A stretch of 55,299 nucleotides of DNA from Chitinophagaceae bacterium (GCA_947380905.1 CANCSS010000014.1:1-55299), one strand, 5' to 3'. Positions 33,248 to 42,113 are shown, counted from the first letter of the stretch. Notes: a model not told the origin generated them from the sequence alone. Made by a program: numbers and translations.

Positions 33248-34219
33248 GTGGTTTTTTTATTCAAAGATAGGTCTGATATTAATTTAATCTTTTTAGTACT
33301 ATTAAGTTTGGGTTTGCATTTTCATGTTTGGATGCATCCGCCCTTAGTGATTGCCAATGAATCAGATGGTTTAATTGCCTATTTATTGATACATGTAATT
33401 CAACCCTTGTCGCCCATCATTCTTATCGTTCTTTTTCAATTAATAATTTTAAGTCAAGCTATTCGCTTAAATATTTTGCTGAGTAAGTTTAAAATGTTTC
33501 AGCAAATAAGTTATTTGCCTGCCTTTACTTACCTTATTTTAACAGGGTTGTTCCCATTTTGGGATGTCATAAGTTCTGGCTTGGTGGCCAATTCATTGGT
33601 TATTTGGATACTGGTAAAATTATTGAGATTGTATGATCAAAATCAACCTAAAACTTTAGAATTTAATATTGGGTTAATTGTGGGTATCTCAATCTTATTG
33701 TATGAGCCCATAGCTATTTTGATTCCAGTGGTATTATTTGCATTAATAATAATAAGGCCATTTAGATTGTCCGAATGGTTGGTATTAATTATGGGAATTC
33801 TACTGCCTTTTTATTTTATTTTCACGTATGTTTTTTTAATAGGCAATGTTGCAGATTTTAGACATTTTTTGCCCAAATTAGATTGGAAAAATCCATTGGT
33901 GAAACCTGAATGGAATGTGATATTAGCTTTGTTGGTGATGGGAGTGCAAATGATGGTAGGGTTTTACTATTGGCAGAAAGAGCAAGTCAGGTTTATCATA
34001 CAAGTAAGAAAATACTGGGGGGTGCTATTTTTGGTGTTGTTATTAACCCTATTTCAGCCCATCCTATTTTCAGTGCAGGCATTGTACGCCTCCGCTATCG
34101 TTATTACCCCATTGGCTTGTTTCATAAGTTTTGGATATGGAACCCCTAAAAGGTTATTGGTGCCCAATCTGCTATTTTGGTCGGCCATAGCTGTTATTGT
34201 GTATAACCACCTTAGTTAG
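33248..34219 (+). CDS. Multi-pass membrane protein, possibly DUF6427 family
   Basis: A 323-residue protein of unknown function, almost wholly hydrophobic, with about nine to ten membrane segments spread over its full length. The N-terminus FLFKDRSDINLIFLVLLSLG resembles proteins annotated as DUF6427 in Bacteroidota; the assignment is from memory and tentative. The start is GTG at 33248. It lies between the LD-carboxypeptidase gene and purQ, each with its own -7 motif, so the operon context gives no hint. I see no catalytic motif. Confidence 0.7.
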   Translation: MVFLFKDRSDINLIFLVLLSLGLHFHVWMHPPLVIANESDGLIAYLLIHVIQPLSPIILIVLFQLIILSQAIRLNILLSKFKMFQQISYLPAFTYLILTGLFPFWDVISSGLVANSLVIWILVKLLRLYDQNQPKTLEFNIGLIVGISILLYEPIAILIPVVLFALIIIRPFRLSEWLVLIMGILLPFYFIFTYVFLIGNVADFRHFLPKLDWKNPLVKPEWNVILALLVMGVQMMVGFYYWQKEQVRFIIQVRKYWGVLFLVLLLTLFQPILFSVQALYASAIVITPLACFISFGYGTPKRLLVPNLLFWSAIAVIVYNHLS

Positions 34220-34256
34220 GTGAAGAATTTAACAAATCTATAAAGCCAAGTTTTGG

Positions 34257-34264
34257 TAACTTTG
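34257..34264 (+). promoter_or_regulatory. -7 element of purQ
   Basis: TAACTTTG matches TAnnTTTG; the purQ ATG lies 39 nt downstream. Confidence 0.45.
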
Positions 34265-34303
34265 ACCTTCGTTTTAATACCCTAATTAGTTAAATTAATA
34301 CCT

Positions 34304-34966
34304 ATGAAGTTTGGTGTTTTAGTATTCCCTGGATCCAATTGCGATAGAGACATGCAAGATGCTTTAGAAAAAGACTTGGGCTATCCTGTTGAAATGTTAT
34401 GGCACAAGGACAGCGATCTGTCTCATTTTACTACCGATGATTGTATTGTGCTCCCTGGCGGTTTCTCTTATGGAGATTATTTGCGTTGTGGGGCCATTGC
34501 TAAATTTAGTCCAATGATGCAATCGGTGATAGAATTTGCCAATAAGGGCGGAAAAGTATTGGGGGTATGTAATGGATTTCAAATTTTATGTGAAAGTGGG
34601 TTATTGCCTGGAGCTTTGTTGCAAAATGCCAATCAACAATTTGTTTGTAAAAATGTGTTTATAAAAACAGATAAAAGTGAAGCCTTGCAAATTCCTATAG
34701 CGCATGGCGAAGGAAGGTATTATGCAGATGCTGCCACCTTAAACCATTTAGAAAAAAACAATCAAATATTATTTCGTTATTGTGATGCCACTGGAAAAGT
34801 TGGGGGCGGTGCCAATCCCAATGGGTCCACTATGGACATCGCGGGTATATGCAATGACAAGCGCAATGTATTTGGTATGATGCCACATCCAGAGCGAGCC
34901 ACTTCAAGCACCTTAAGCAATATAGATGGCAAAAAAGTATTTGAAATTTTGGGGTTGAAAAATTAG
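34304..34966 (+). CDS. purQ: Phosphoribosylformylglycinamidine synthase, glutaminase subunit
   Basis: Releases ammonia from glutamine for the fourth step of purine synthesis. It is a class I glutamine amidotransferase of 220 residues, with the nucleophile C89 in [22 protein letters not shown], and the catalytic His-Glu pair in MMPHPERA near the C-terminus. As a stand-alone PurQ it needs a small PurL and PurS encoded elsewhere. It follows its own -7 motif and is 21 bp before the nDsbD-like gene, so some read-through into the thiol genes is possible. Confidence 0.95.
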   Translation: MKFGVLVFPGSNCDRDMQDALEKDLGYPVEMLWHKDSDLSHFTTDDCIVLPGGFSYGDYLRCGAIAKFSPMMQSVIEFANKGGKVLGVCNGFQILCESGLLPGALLQNANQQFVCKNVFIKTDKSEALQIPIAHGEGRYYADAATLNHLEKNNQILFRYCDATGKVGGGANPNGSTMDIAGICNDKRNVFGMMPHPERATSSTLSNIDGKKVFEILGLKN

Positions 34967-34987
34967 TTGAAATTTAAAAATGCCAGC

Positions 34988-35437
34988 ATGAAAAAAATAG
35001 GGGTGATATTTTGTAGTCTTGTATTTGTGTTAAATGTAAATGCACAAAAACTAAATCCTGTAAAATGGACTTTTGAAGCAGTGAAAAAGTCAGACAAGCA
35101 ATACGAGCTTCAAATTACAGCAAACGTAGAAAGCCCATGGCATATATACTCGCAATTTGTTAAGGGAGGCCCTGTACCCACAAGTATTTCATTTAAAGCC
35201 AACCCATTGTTACAAGTAAAAGGGGTTGCGAAAGAAATTGGAAAAATAGAAAAAAAATTCGATAAAAATTTCAATGCCGAAATTGCTTATTTCAGCAATA
35301 AAGTTCAGTTTGCGCAATTGGTAAATTTAAAAGTGGCAAGCAAAACAAAAATTGCAGGAGAGGTGGAATACATGGTATGTAATGATGAACGTTGTTTGCC
35401 TCCTACCAAAGTGGCATTCGAAATTGCTTTGCAATAA
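34988..35437 (+). CDS. Exported single-domain DsbD N-terminal-like protein
   Basis: A 149-residue protein with a signal peptide (MKKIGVIFCSLVFVLNVNAQ) and one domain like the N-terminal domain of DsbD. Near the C-terminus is the cysteine pair YMVCNDERCLPP, the pattern used by nDsbD to pass electrons to periplasmic partners. The following gene encodes a DsbD-like protein with its own N-terminal domain, so this is a second copy of that domain as a separate exported protein. The ATG at 34988 is preferred over TTG at 34967 because it places the signal peptide at the very N-terminus. Confidence 0.82.
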   Translation: MKKIGVIFCSLVFVLNVNAQKLNPVKWTFEAVKKSDKQYELQITANVESPWHIYSQFVKGGPVPTSISFKANPLLQVKGVAKEIGKIEKKFDKNFNAEIAYFSNKVQFAQLVNLKVASKTKIAGEVEYMVCNDERCLPPTKVAFEIALQ

Positions 35438-35463
35438 TTTAGCATTTACTTAAATAAAATATC

Positions 35464-37389
35464 TTGAATAAAATTGTCGCTTTATTTGTTGCATTTGTTA
35501 CGCTATTGATGGTACCGAATGCGCAAGCTCAAAACCCTGTTACGGCATCGGTAAAAGCGTTCGTAGTCAATGACAGCACTTATACTTTAAAAGCAAGCAT
35601 ACAAATACAATCCGACTGGCATGTATATGCAACCAATCCAGATGGATTAAATGCACCTTCCTTTAAATCAAGTTTAGAAACAGTTCGCTTTATTGGGTTG
35701 CCAATTTATTCAGTAAAAGCAATGAAGCAAACGGATGTTTTATTTAAACAAGCCAATGTTTATGTTCATTCACTAGATATAGAACAATCGATTGTTATAA
35801 ATGGGTTTCAGCCAGACAGTTTACAAACAACAGTAGTAGTAAATGCAGCAAAGGGAGATCAGTTTTTAGCATTAGAAGTTCCTGTAACGGTGGCCTTAGC
35901 CAATGGGAAAAAAACGGCAGGCTTTCAAATTTTATTACCTGAAGCCAATACCAAAGTACCTGCTGATGCTTGTGGAGGAGCGACCCAGGATACGAAAACT
36001 TCAAGTGGTTGGGCTGTATTTTTGTTAGGATTTTTAGGAGGGCTTATTGCACTGATAACTCCTTGTGTATTTCCAATGATTCCTGTAACAGTTTCTTTTT
36101 TCACCAAAAGATCCAAAACAAAAAAACAAGGAATAAAAAATGGTTTATTGTATGGGGCAAGTATTTTTTTAATTTATGTATTGGCAAGTGTGCCCTTTCA
36201 TATCATTGGTAATGTACAACCTGAAATTTTTAATAGCATCTCTACCAATCCTTGGTTAAATATTATTTTCTTTATCATTTTTATATTCTTCTCCATTTCC
36301 TTTTTTGGCTTTTTTGAAATTACACTGCCAAGTGGTATTGCCAACAAGGCCGATTCAAAAAGTGGATTGGGGAGTATAGGAGGCATCTTTTTCATGGCCA
36401 TCACATTGGCCATAGTTTCTTTTTCTTGTACCGGTCCTATTTTGGGTACTTTATTGGTAGGATCCTTGCAAGGAGGCGCTTGGGCATTAACAGAGGGGAT
36501 GGCTGGTTTTGGCATTGCCTTAGCTTTGCCATTTACCTTATTTGCTATTTTCCCACAATGGTTACAGTCTTTGCCTAAGTCGGGCGGCTGGTTGGATACC
36601 GTGAAAAAAGTATTGGCCTTTTTAGAATTGGCATTGGCATTTAAATTTTTATCCAATGCCGATTTGGTAGAACATTGGGGATTGTTAAAAAGAGAAGTGT
36701 TTTTAGGTATTTGGGCCGTAATTAGTATTGGTTTAGCCCTTTATTTAAGAGGTATATTATTATTGCCGCATGATGTGAAGGGTGCCAAAATTTCTAGGAT
36801 AAGAAAATCTTTGGGAGACATTGCCCTTGTGTTTGGTATTATATTAATTGTAGGAATGGCTCCAAAAAATACCTACTTGTTAAAATTCTTAAGTGGATTT
36901 CCGCCACCAACACATTATAGTTTATTAGCCAATAATAAAGATCAAGTGGGTTTACATGCCAATGTAGTTAATGATTATGAGAAGGCAGTGCAGTTGTCTA
37001 AGGAGCAAAACAAACCCATCTTAATAGACTTTACAGGATGGGCTTGCGTTAATTGTCGCAAGATGGAAGAGAATGTGTGGACAGATCCAGAAGTGATGGC
37101 TGAAATTCAAAATAAATTTATATTAGTATCCTTGTATGTAGATGACAAGGAATTATTGCCCGTAGAAAAAAGATTTAAATATACCAATGCGCAGGGGCAA
37201 TCTAAAGACATCATAAGCATCGGTGACTTGTGGGCTACTTTCCAAGCAGAAAATTTTAATCAAGTAACTCAACCTCTGTATGTGGTGATGAGTCCTGCAC
37301 AAAAAATACTATCCAATCCAGTGGGTTATACGCCCAATGCAAAAGAATATTTGCAATGGCTAGCATGTAGCGTTAATAAAGACAAGTAG
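35464..37389 (+). CDS. dsbD: DsbD-type thiol:disulfide interchange protein
   Basis: Carries reducing equivalents from cytoplasmic thioredoxin across the inner membrane. The 641 residues comprise a signal peptide (1-23), an nDsbD-like domain (about 25-165) and a membrane CcdA domain of eight segments (about 180-470). The membrane cysteines are in TPCVFPMIPVTVSFF and FSCTGPILGTLLVG. The C-terminal thioredoxin-like domain has WACVNCRKMEENVW. The start is TTG at 35464: there is no ATG in a fitting place, and the signal peptide begins exactly there. Unlike its small neighbour, the N-terminal domain shows no clear CxxxxC pair, so the neighbour may supply that function. Confidence 0.9.
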   Translation: MNKIVALFVAFVTLLMVPNAQAQNPVTASVKAFVVNDSTYTLKASIQIQSDWHVYATNPDGLNAPSFKSSLETVRFIGLPIYSVKAMKQTDVLFKQANVYVHSLDIEQSIVINGFQPDSLQTTVVVNAAKGDQFLALEVPVTVALANGKKTAGFQILLPEANTKVPADACGGATQDTKTSSGWAVFLLGFLGGLIALITPCVFPMIPVTVSFFTKRSKTKKQGIKNGLLYGASIFLIYVLASVPFHIIGNVQPEIFNSISTNPWLNIIFFIIFIFFSISFFGFFEITLPSGIANKADSKSGLGSIGGIFFMAITLAIVSFSCTGPILGTLLVGSLQGGAWALTEGMAGFGIALALPFTLFAIFPQWLQSLPKSGGWLDTVKKVLAFLELALAFKFLSNADLVEHWGLLKREVFLGIWAVISIGLALYLRGILLLPHDVKGAKISRIRKSLGDIALVFGIILIVGMAPKNTYLLKFLSGFPPPTHYSLLANNKDQVGLHANVVNDYEKAVQLSKEQNKPILIDFTGWACVNCRKMEENVWTDPEVMAEIQNKFILVSLYVDDKELLPVEKRFKYTNAQGQSKDIISIGDLWATFQAENFNQVTQPLYVVMSPAQKILSNPVGYTPNAKEYLQWLACSVNKDK

Positions 37390-37393
37390 GGAC

Positions 37394-37975
37394 CTATAGG
37401 CTCATGCCACGCTCGGTCATCATCTTTCTTAAGTTAATTAAGCCATAGCGCATTCTACCAAGGGCAGTATTGATGCTGCAGTTGGTCATTTGAGCAATTT
37501 CTTTAAAGCTTAGGTTGGCGTAATGTCTTAGCACAATAATCTCTCTTTGTTCTTCAGGTAAAAGATCCACTAATTCTTGAATGTTTTTATGGGTCTGAGA
37601 ACGGGTCATTTTATAATCAGCAGGATGATCGGAGTGCTTGATAATTTCAAACAAATCTTGATCATCGCTTGTTTTAATAGTGGGCGTGCGTTTTACTTTT
37701 CTAAAGTGGTCCACTACAAAATTGTGGGCAATGCGTAAGGCCCAAGGGAGAAATTTACCTTCCTCTGAATATTTTTTTTGTGTAAGGTTGTCAATGACTT
37801 TAATTAGAATTTCTTGAAAAAGGTCTTCGGCCAAATAACTGTCTTTAACCATAAAGAAAATGGCATTGTAAATTCTATTTTGGTGGCGTTCTAATAAGGC
37901 ATCAAAAGCTCTGGAATTGCCGTCTTGAAAGGATTGAATGAGTTCGTTGTCGGAGAGTTGAATTTCTTTGTTCAT
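37394..37975 (-). CDS. ECF-type RNA polymerase sigma factor
   Basis: A 193-residue sigma-70-family factor with region 2 (about 25-95, GNSRAFDALLERHQNRIYNAIFFMV, with DLFQEILIKVI) and region 4 (about 130-185, LPEEQREIIVLRHYANLSFKEIAQMTNCSINTALGRMRYGL). There is no anti-sigma gene next to it: downstream, 4 bp away, is the convergent dsbD gene, and upstream is the divergent uvrA. Its regulon and trigger cannot be told; control may be by a distant partner or at transcription. The ATG at 37975 is well placed. Confidence 0.92.
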   Translation of the reverse strand: MNKEIQLSDNELIQSFQDGNSRAFDALLERHQNRIYNAIFFMVKDSYLAEDLFQEILIKVIDNLTQKKYSEEGKFLPWALRIAHNFVVDHFRKVKRTPTIKTSDDQDLFEIIKHSDHPADYKMTRSQTHKNIQELVDLLPEEQREIIVLRHYANLSFKEIAQMTNCSINTALGRMRYGLINLRKMMTERGMSL

Positions 37976-38045
37976 TTTGCTTTTAGGGTAGGTTTCGATG
38001 GGTTAGTGGATACAAATTACTAGCTATAGGGGTTGAAATTCCATT

Positions 38046-38082
38046 TGTGGAAAACAAGAAATTATTTTAAAAGCTATCCACA
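38046..38082. promoter_or_regulatory. Two DnaA-box-like sites between the sigma and uvrA genes
   Basis: TTTTCCACA (minus strand, 38046-38054) and CTATCCACA (38074-38082) each differ from TTATCCACA by one base, in the 173-bp divergent gap. Tentative. Confidence 0.3.
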
Positions 38083-38148
38083 TTTTAAGTGAAAACAGCG
38101 GGTACAAATTCCTACAACTAAATGGCAGGGAATTTGTTATTTTGCTAT

Positions 38149-40974
38149 ATGGCCAGCAGTAAAAAAGGGAAGACGGGGGAGATTGAAAGCAATGACATAC
38201 AAGTAGTCGGGGCAAGGGTGCATAATTTAAAAAATGTAACGGTGGCCTTTCCGCGGAATCAATTTATAGTAGTAACAGGTGTATCTGGCAGCGGAAAATC
38301 CTCTTTAACCATTGATACTTTATTTGCAGAGGGGCAAAGACGCTATGCAGAAAGCTTGTCTTCCTATGCAAGGCAGTTTATGTCCCGCATGGGAAAACCC
38401 GATGTGGATTATATCAAAGGTTTGTGTCCGGCCATTGCTATTGAACAAAAAGTAGTTACACGAACACCGCGCAGTACGGTGGGAAGTATGACCGAAATTT
38501 ATGATTACCTGAGGGTATTTTATGCCAGGGTAGGAAAAACCATATCGCCGATTAGTGGACAGGAAGTAAAAAAGCAAGATGTTCAGGATGTATTGCAGTT
38601 TATCCAAAAAGGGAAAGCGGGAGACAAGATGGTGATTATTGTGCCTTTTAAACAGCAAGCTAAAAGAGACATACAAGAGGAGTTAAATATATTATTACAA
38701 AAAGGGTTTGCTCGAATTTACCTAAGGTCGTCCACTAAAGCAACTGCATCCAGCATATTAAGAATTGAGGATGCATTGGTGTTGACCAAGGCAGAAATTA
38801 CTAAAACCATCAAAGCGCATGAGGTATATGTTTTAATTGACAGAGTCGTTGTCAAAGCATTTGATGAAGATGACATTCATCGCATCAGTGATTCTATTGG
38901 TACTGCTTTTTATGAAGGAGAAGGAATATTATGGGTGGAGCAAAATGAAACGGTATTAAAAACTTTCAATAACAAGTTCACGCTAGATGGCATTGAATTT
39001 GATGAACCAAGTCCTAATTTATTTTCTTTCAACAATCCTTATGGGGCTTGCCCAACTTGTGAAGGATACAGTCAGGTATTGGGGATAGATGAAAATTTAG
39101 TGATACCCAATACCAACTTATCGGTGTATGATGGAGGGGTAGCACCATGGAAAGGAGAGAAGTTGGTTTGGTGGAAGGATCAATTTGTAAAAGAAGCAGG
39201 CAAAGCAGGATTTCCGATACATCAACCGATTAATAAATTAACGAAGACGCAGGTAGCACAGTTGTGGAAGGGTTTAGGAAAAGCTTTGGGGATTGATGCT
39301 TTTTTTGAAGATGTAAAAGCGCATTTGTATAAAGTACAATTTAGGGTGATGTTAAGTAGGTATCGTGGCAGAACCAATTGCCCCGATTGTGAAGGATACC
39401 GCGTGCGCAAGGAAGCCTTGTATGTAAAAATTGCAGGCAAACATATTGGAGAATTGTGTGCCATGCCAGTCAAAGATTTACAGGTTTGGTTTACGGAGTT
39501 AAAATTAACAGCACACGAAACACAAATTGCAAAAAGATTATTGATAGAATTAGAACAGCGCATACAAACCTTAATGGATGTAGGCTTGGGTTATTTAACA
39601 TTATCACGATTGGCAAATAGTTTAAGTGGGGGAGAAAGCCAGAGAATCCAATTGACAAGATGTTTGGGAAGTAATTTAACCAACTCCTTGTATATTTTAG
39701 ATGAGCCTTCAATAGGGTTGCATTCAAGAGATACAGAACGACTTATTAAAGTATTACAAAATTTAAGAGACCTAGGCAATACTGTAGTGGTAGTTGAGCA
39801 CGATGAGCAAATTATGCGACATGCCGATCATATTATTGATATGGGACCACTGGCAGCGCACCAGGGTGGAGAAGTAGTAGCAGTGGGGAATGCGGCAGCA
39901 CTCATAAAAGACAAAGAAAGTTTAACTGGAAAGTATTTAAGTGGTGCAATGAGTATCCCCATTCCAGAAAAAACAAGAATATCAAAACACTTTATAAAAT
40001 TAGAAGGGGCGTATTTACACAATTTAAAAAGCATTGATGTTCAATTTCCCTTGCATAGTTTATGTGTAGTGAGTGGTGTAAGTGGAAGTGGAAAAACTAC
40101 TTTGGTAAAACAAGTATTGTACAATGCTTTATTAAAAGCCAAAGCACTTCCTGCGGAAATGGTAGGCGGTTATGACGGAATAAGTGGTGATTTGCATTTG
40201 ATAGATCAAATAGAAATGGTAGATCAGAACCCGATTGGAAAATCATCGCGCAGTAATCCTGTTACGTATATCAAAGCGTACGATGCCATAAGAGATTTAT
40301 ATTCTAAACAAGCGCTGTCAAAAATTAGAGGATTTTTGCCCAAACATTTTTCCTTCAATGTAGATGGAGGCAGATGTGATACCTGTAAGGGAGAGGGAGA
40401 GCAATTGGTAGAGATGCAATTTTTAGCCGATGTGCATTTAACTTGCGAGGATTGTGGCGGAAAGAGATTTAAAGAGACAGTATTAGAAGTACAGTATAAG
40501 GGAAAAAATATTTATGAAGTATTGGAGATGAGTGTGGATGAGGCCATTTCATTTTTTAGTGAAGAAAAAAACATCGTATTTGCGATAAGTCCATTGCAAG
40601 AAGTAGGCTTGGGTTATGTAAAGTTGGGACAGAGCAGCAGTACCTTAAGTGGAGGCGAAGCGCAAAGGGTAAAGTTGGCCAGCTTTTTAGGCAAGGGTAA
40701 AGCAAGTAATAAAATGTTATTCATTTTTGATGAGCCCACCACCGGATTACATTTTCACGATATCCATAAATTATTAAAAGCATTTAATGCTTTGATAGAG
40801 CAAGGCCATTCCCTAATAGTCGTAGAACACAATACCGATGTTATAAAGGTAGCCGACTGGGTGATTGACATGGGTCCCGAGGCAGGGGAAGGTGGTGGAA
40901 CTGTGGTTTATGCTGGTGTACCCAAGGGTTTGGCCAAGTGTAAAGCCTCTCAAACAGGGAAGTATTTAGACTAA
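38149..40974 (+). CDS. uvrA: Excinuclease ABC subunit A (UvrA), one zinc cysteine pair absent
   Basis: Damage-recognition ATPase of nucleotide excision repair, 941 residues. The first ATPase half has Walker A GVSGSGKSSL, signature NSLSGGESQRIQL and ILDEPSIGLH. The second has GVSGSGKTTL, STLSGGEAQRVKLA and IFDEPTTGLH. The C-terminal zinc module is intact (CDTCKGEGE...CEDCGG). At the first zinc site only GACPTCEGY is present; where FACPxC is expected the chain reads FTLDGIEFDEP. The bound metal at that place is therefore doubtful. It may be a paralogue beside another UvrA. The ATG at 38149 gives the usual N-terminus. Confidence 0.92.
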   Translation: MASSKKGKTGEIESNDIQVVGARVHNLKNVTVAFPRNQFIVVTGVSGSGKSSLTIDTLFAEGQRRYAESLSSYARQFMSRMGKPDVDYIKGLCPAIAIEQKVVTRTPRSTVGSMTEIYDYLRVFYARVGKTISPISGQEVKKQDVQDVLQFIQKGKAGDKMVIIVPFKQQAKRDIQEELNILLQKGFARIYLRSSTKATASSILRIEDALVLTKAEITKTIKAHEVYVLIDRVVVKAFDEDDIHRISDSIGTAFYEGEGILWVEQNETVLKTFNNKFTLDGIEFDEPSPNLFSFNNPYGACPTCEGYSQVLGIDENLVIPNTNLSVYDGGVAPWKGEKLVWWKDQFVKEAGKAGFPIHQPINKLTKTQVAQLWKGLGKALGIDAFFEDVKAHLYKVQFRVMLSRYRGRTNCPDCEGYRVRKEALYVKIAGKHIGELCAMPVKDLQVWFTELKLTAHETQIAKRLLIELEQRIQTLMDVGLGYLTLSRLANSLSGGESQRIQLTRCLGSNLTNSLYILDEPSIGLHSRDTERLIKVLQNLRDLGNTVVVVEHDEQIMRHADHIIDMGPLAAHQGGEVVAVGNAAALIKDKESLTGKYLSGAMSIPIPEKTRISKHFIKLEGAYLHNLKSIDVQFPLHSLCVVSGVSGSGKTTLVKQVLYNALLKAKALPAEMVGGYDGISGDLHLIDQIEMVDQNPIGKSSRSNPVTYIKAYDAIRDLYSKQALSKIRGFLPKHFSFNVDGGRCDTCKGEGEQLVEMQFLADVHLTCEDCGGKRFKETVLEVQYKGKNIYEVLEMSVDEAISFFSEEKNIVFAISPLQEVGLGYVKLGQSSSTLSGGEAQRVKLASFLGKGKASNKMLFIFDEPTTGLHFHDIHKLLKAFNALIEQGHSLIVVEHNTDVIKVADWVIDMGPEAGEGGGTVVYAGVPKGLAKCKASQTGKYLD

Positions 40975-41002
40975 TTTCTATGTAACTTATTTAATATCAA
41001 GT

Positions 41003-41028
41003 AATTAGGTAAAATTACTCACCTAATT
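41003..41028. terminator. 8-bp inverted repeat downstream of uvrA
   Basis: AATTAGGT and ACCTAATT flank a 10-nt spacer and are followed by TTAAAATTTC. It may end the uvrA transcript or be an additional operator for hicAB. Confidence 0.4.
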
Positions 41029-41053
41029 TAAAATTTCTTGTGATATTTTTGTT

Positions 41054-41072
41054 GTAACTAAAAAATAGTTGC
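41054..41072. promoter_or_regulatory. Putative hicAB operator
   Basis: GTAACTA-AAAAA-TAGTTGC is a near-perfect palindrome (one mismatched pair) ending 8 bp before the hicA ATG. The C-terminal ribbon-helix-helix of HicB would be expected to bind such a site. Confidence 0.55.
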
Positions 41073-41080
41073 AAATTTGT

Positions 41081-41338
41081 ATGACAAAGAAAGATAAACT
41101 ACTAGTAAGATTCTTAAGTATACCTAAGGATTTTACATTTGACGAGTTGAGTACATTATTACAAAATATGGGCTTTGAAGTTGAAAATAAAGGCAAAACT
41201 TCTGGATCAAGAGTTGCTTTTGTTCATGTAAATTTTAATAAACATATATTAATACATAAACCTCACCCAGGTAAAATTATCAATAGAGTTTATTTGAAGA
41301 ACATAATAGTTGATCTTACTTTAAAACAAATTATATGA
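41081..41338 (+). CDS. hicA: HicA-family mRNA interferase toxin
   Basis: Small (85 residues) double-stranded-RNA-binding-fold toxin that cuts mRNA when free of its antitoxin. The sequence has an N-terminal helix with DFTFDELSTLLQNMGFEVENKGKTSGSRVAF and the catalytic motif HKPHPG (His59, His62). The start is ATG at 41081; a TTG at 41069 would add four residues and lie inside the operator. Its end overlaps hicB by four bases (ATGA), the normal coupled arrangement. It lies in an AT-rich patch between uvrA and a DUF4293 gene and is the only clearly accessory module in the window. Confidence 0.9.
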   Translation: MTKKDKLLVRFLSIPKDFTFDELSTLLQNMGFEVENKGKTSGSRVAFVHVNFNKHILIHKPHPGKIINRVYLKNIIVDLTLKQII

Positions 41339-41673
41339 ATAATACATTAAAATATAAAGGATTTTACGCATCAGTTGTCTTTAGCGACGAAGACAATATT
41401 TTATTTGGCAAAATAGAAGGGATATATGATTTAATAATGTTTGAAGGTTCTTCGGTTTCGGAATTAAAAAAAATGTTTAAGGAAGCCGTAGAAGATTATG
41501 TAGAAATTTGCGAACAAACAAACAAGCCTTGTTTAAAAAGTTTCAAAGGATCTTTTAATGTACGCGTAAAGCCAGATATACACAGAAAGGCTGTAATGCT
41601 TGCCACTATGAAAGGCATTAGTTTAAATCAATTGGTTCAAAAAGCAATTGAGAAGGAATTAGAAGCTGCCTAG
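41335..41673 (+). CDS. hicB: HicB-family antitoxin with ribbon-helix-helix domain
   Basis: A 112-residue antitoxin. The N-terminal degenerate RNase-H-like HicB domain (about 1-65, YKGFYASVVFSDEDNILFGKIEGI) binds HicA. The C-terminal ribbon-helix-helix (about 72-110, FNVRVKPDIHRKAVMLATMKGISLNQLVQKAI) binds DNA. It should neutralise the toxin and, with it, repress the operon through the palindrome at 41054. The ATG overlaps the hicA stop codon. Confidence 0.93.
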   Translation: MNNTLKYKGFYASVVFSDEDNILFGKIEGIYDLIMFEGSSVSELKKMFKEAVEDYVEICEQTNKPCLKSFKGSFNVRVKPDIHRKAVMLATMKGISLNQLVQKAIEKELEAA

Positions 41674-41688
41674 TAAAATAAGTATACC

Positions 41689-42090
41689 CTATCTTAATCT
41701 ATCAGCGCTTTTAACTTTTCGATCGTCTTTGTAAATATTAACTACGGCCATTATTTGTAGAATGGGTATAATAAACAAAGCGAGTGAGGGTAGGGTGAAG
41801 CCACCGCCTGGATTGGCTATAACTACTTTATAAATGAAGTAGCCAATGAGTACAGACAATAAAAAATTAACAAGTACTACTTTTAATTGCAACATACGAT
41901 TGCCATATAAAAAAATGGTGATAAACGATAAACAAGCACTAAAAGCCATGGAGATGAGGGTGCTGTATTGAGCACTGCCATTGATCTCCAATGCAAAGGG
42001 AACAGGCGTATAATAAAAAGGAAAACGCAAAACAGAAAATGCTGCAGCGCTTGCTAATAAAAGCCAAATGGTTTGTATTCTTTGTATCAT
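41689..42090 (-). CDS. DUF4293 membrane protein
   Basis: Function unknown. The 133-residue protein has four membrane segments (about 5-25, 45-65, 73-92 and 100-120) and a basic C-terminus (DDRKVKSADRLR). The opening MIQRIQTIWLLLASAAAF is typical of the Bacteroidota family DUF4293. It lies downstream of glyA on the same strand, but a strong terminator separates them. Family placement is fairly certain; no biochemical role can be given. Confidence 0.83.
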   Translation of the reverse strand: MIQRIQTIWLLLASAAAFSVLRFPFYYTPVPFALEINGSAQYSTLISMAFSACLSFITIFLYGNRMLQLKVVLVNFLLSVLIGYFIYKVVIANPGGGFTLPSLALFIIPILQIMAVVNIYKDDRKVKSADRLR

Positions 42091-42113
42091 GGTATAAAGT
42101 TAAACTATTTAAA

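Noticed and set aside
41072..41079. CAAATTTG as the -7 element of hicAB
   Set aside because: First base mismatched, and it ends 1 nt before the ATG, so the predicted TSS would lie within the coding part; kept only as a remark.
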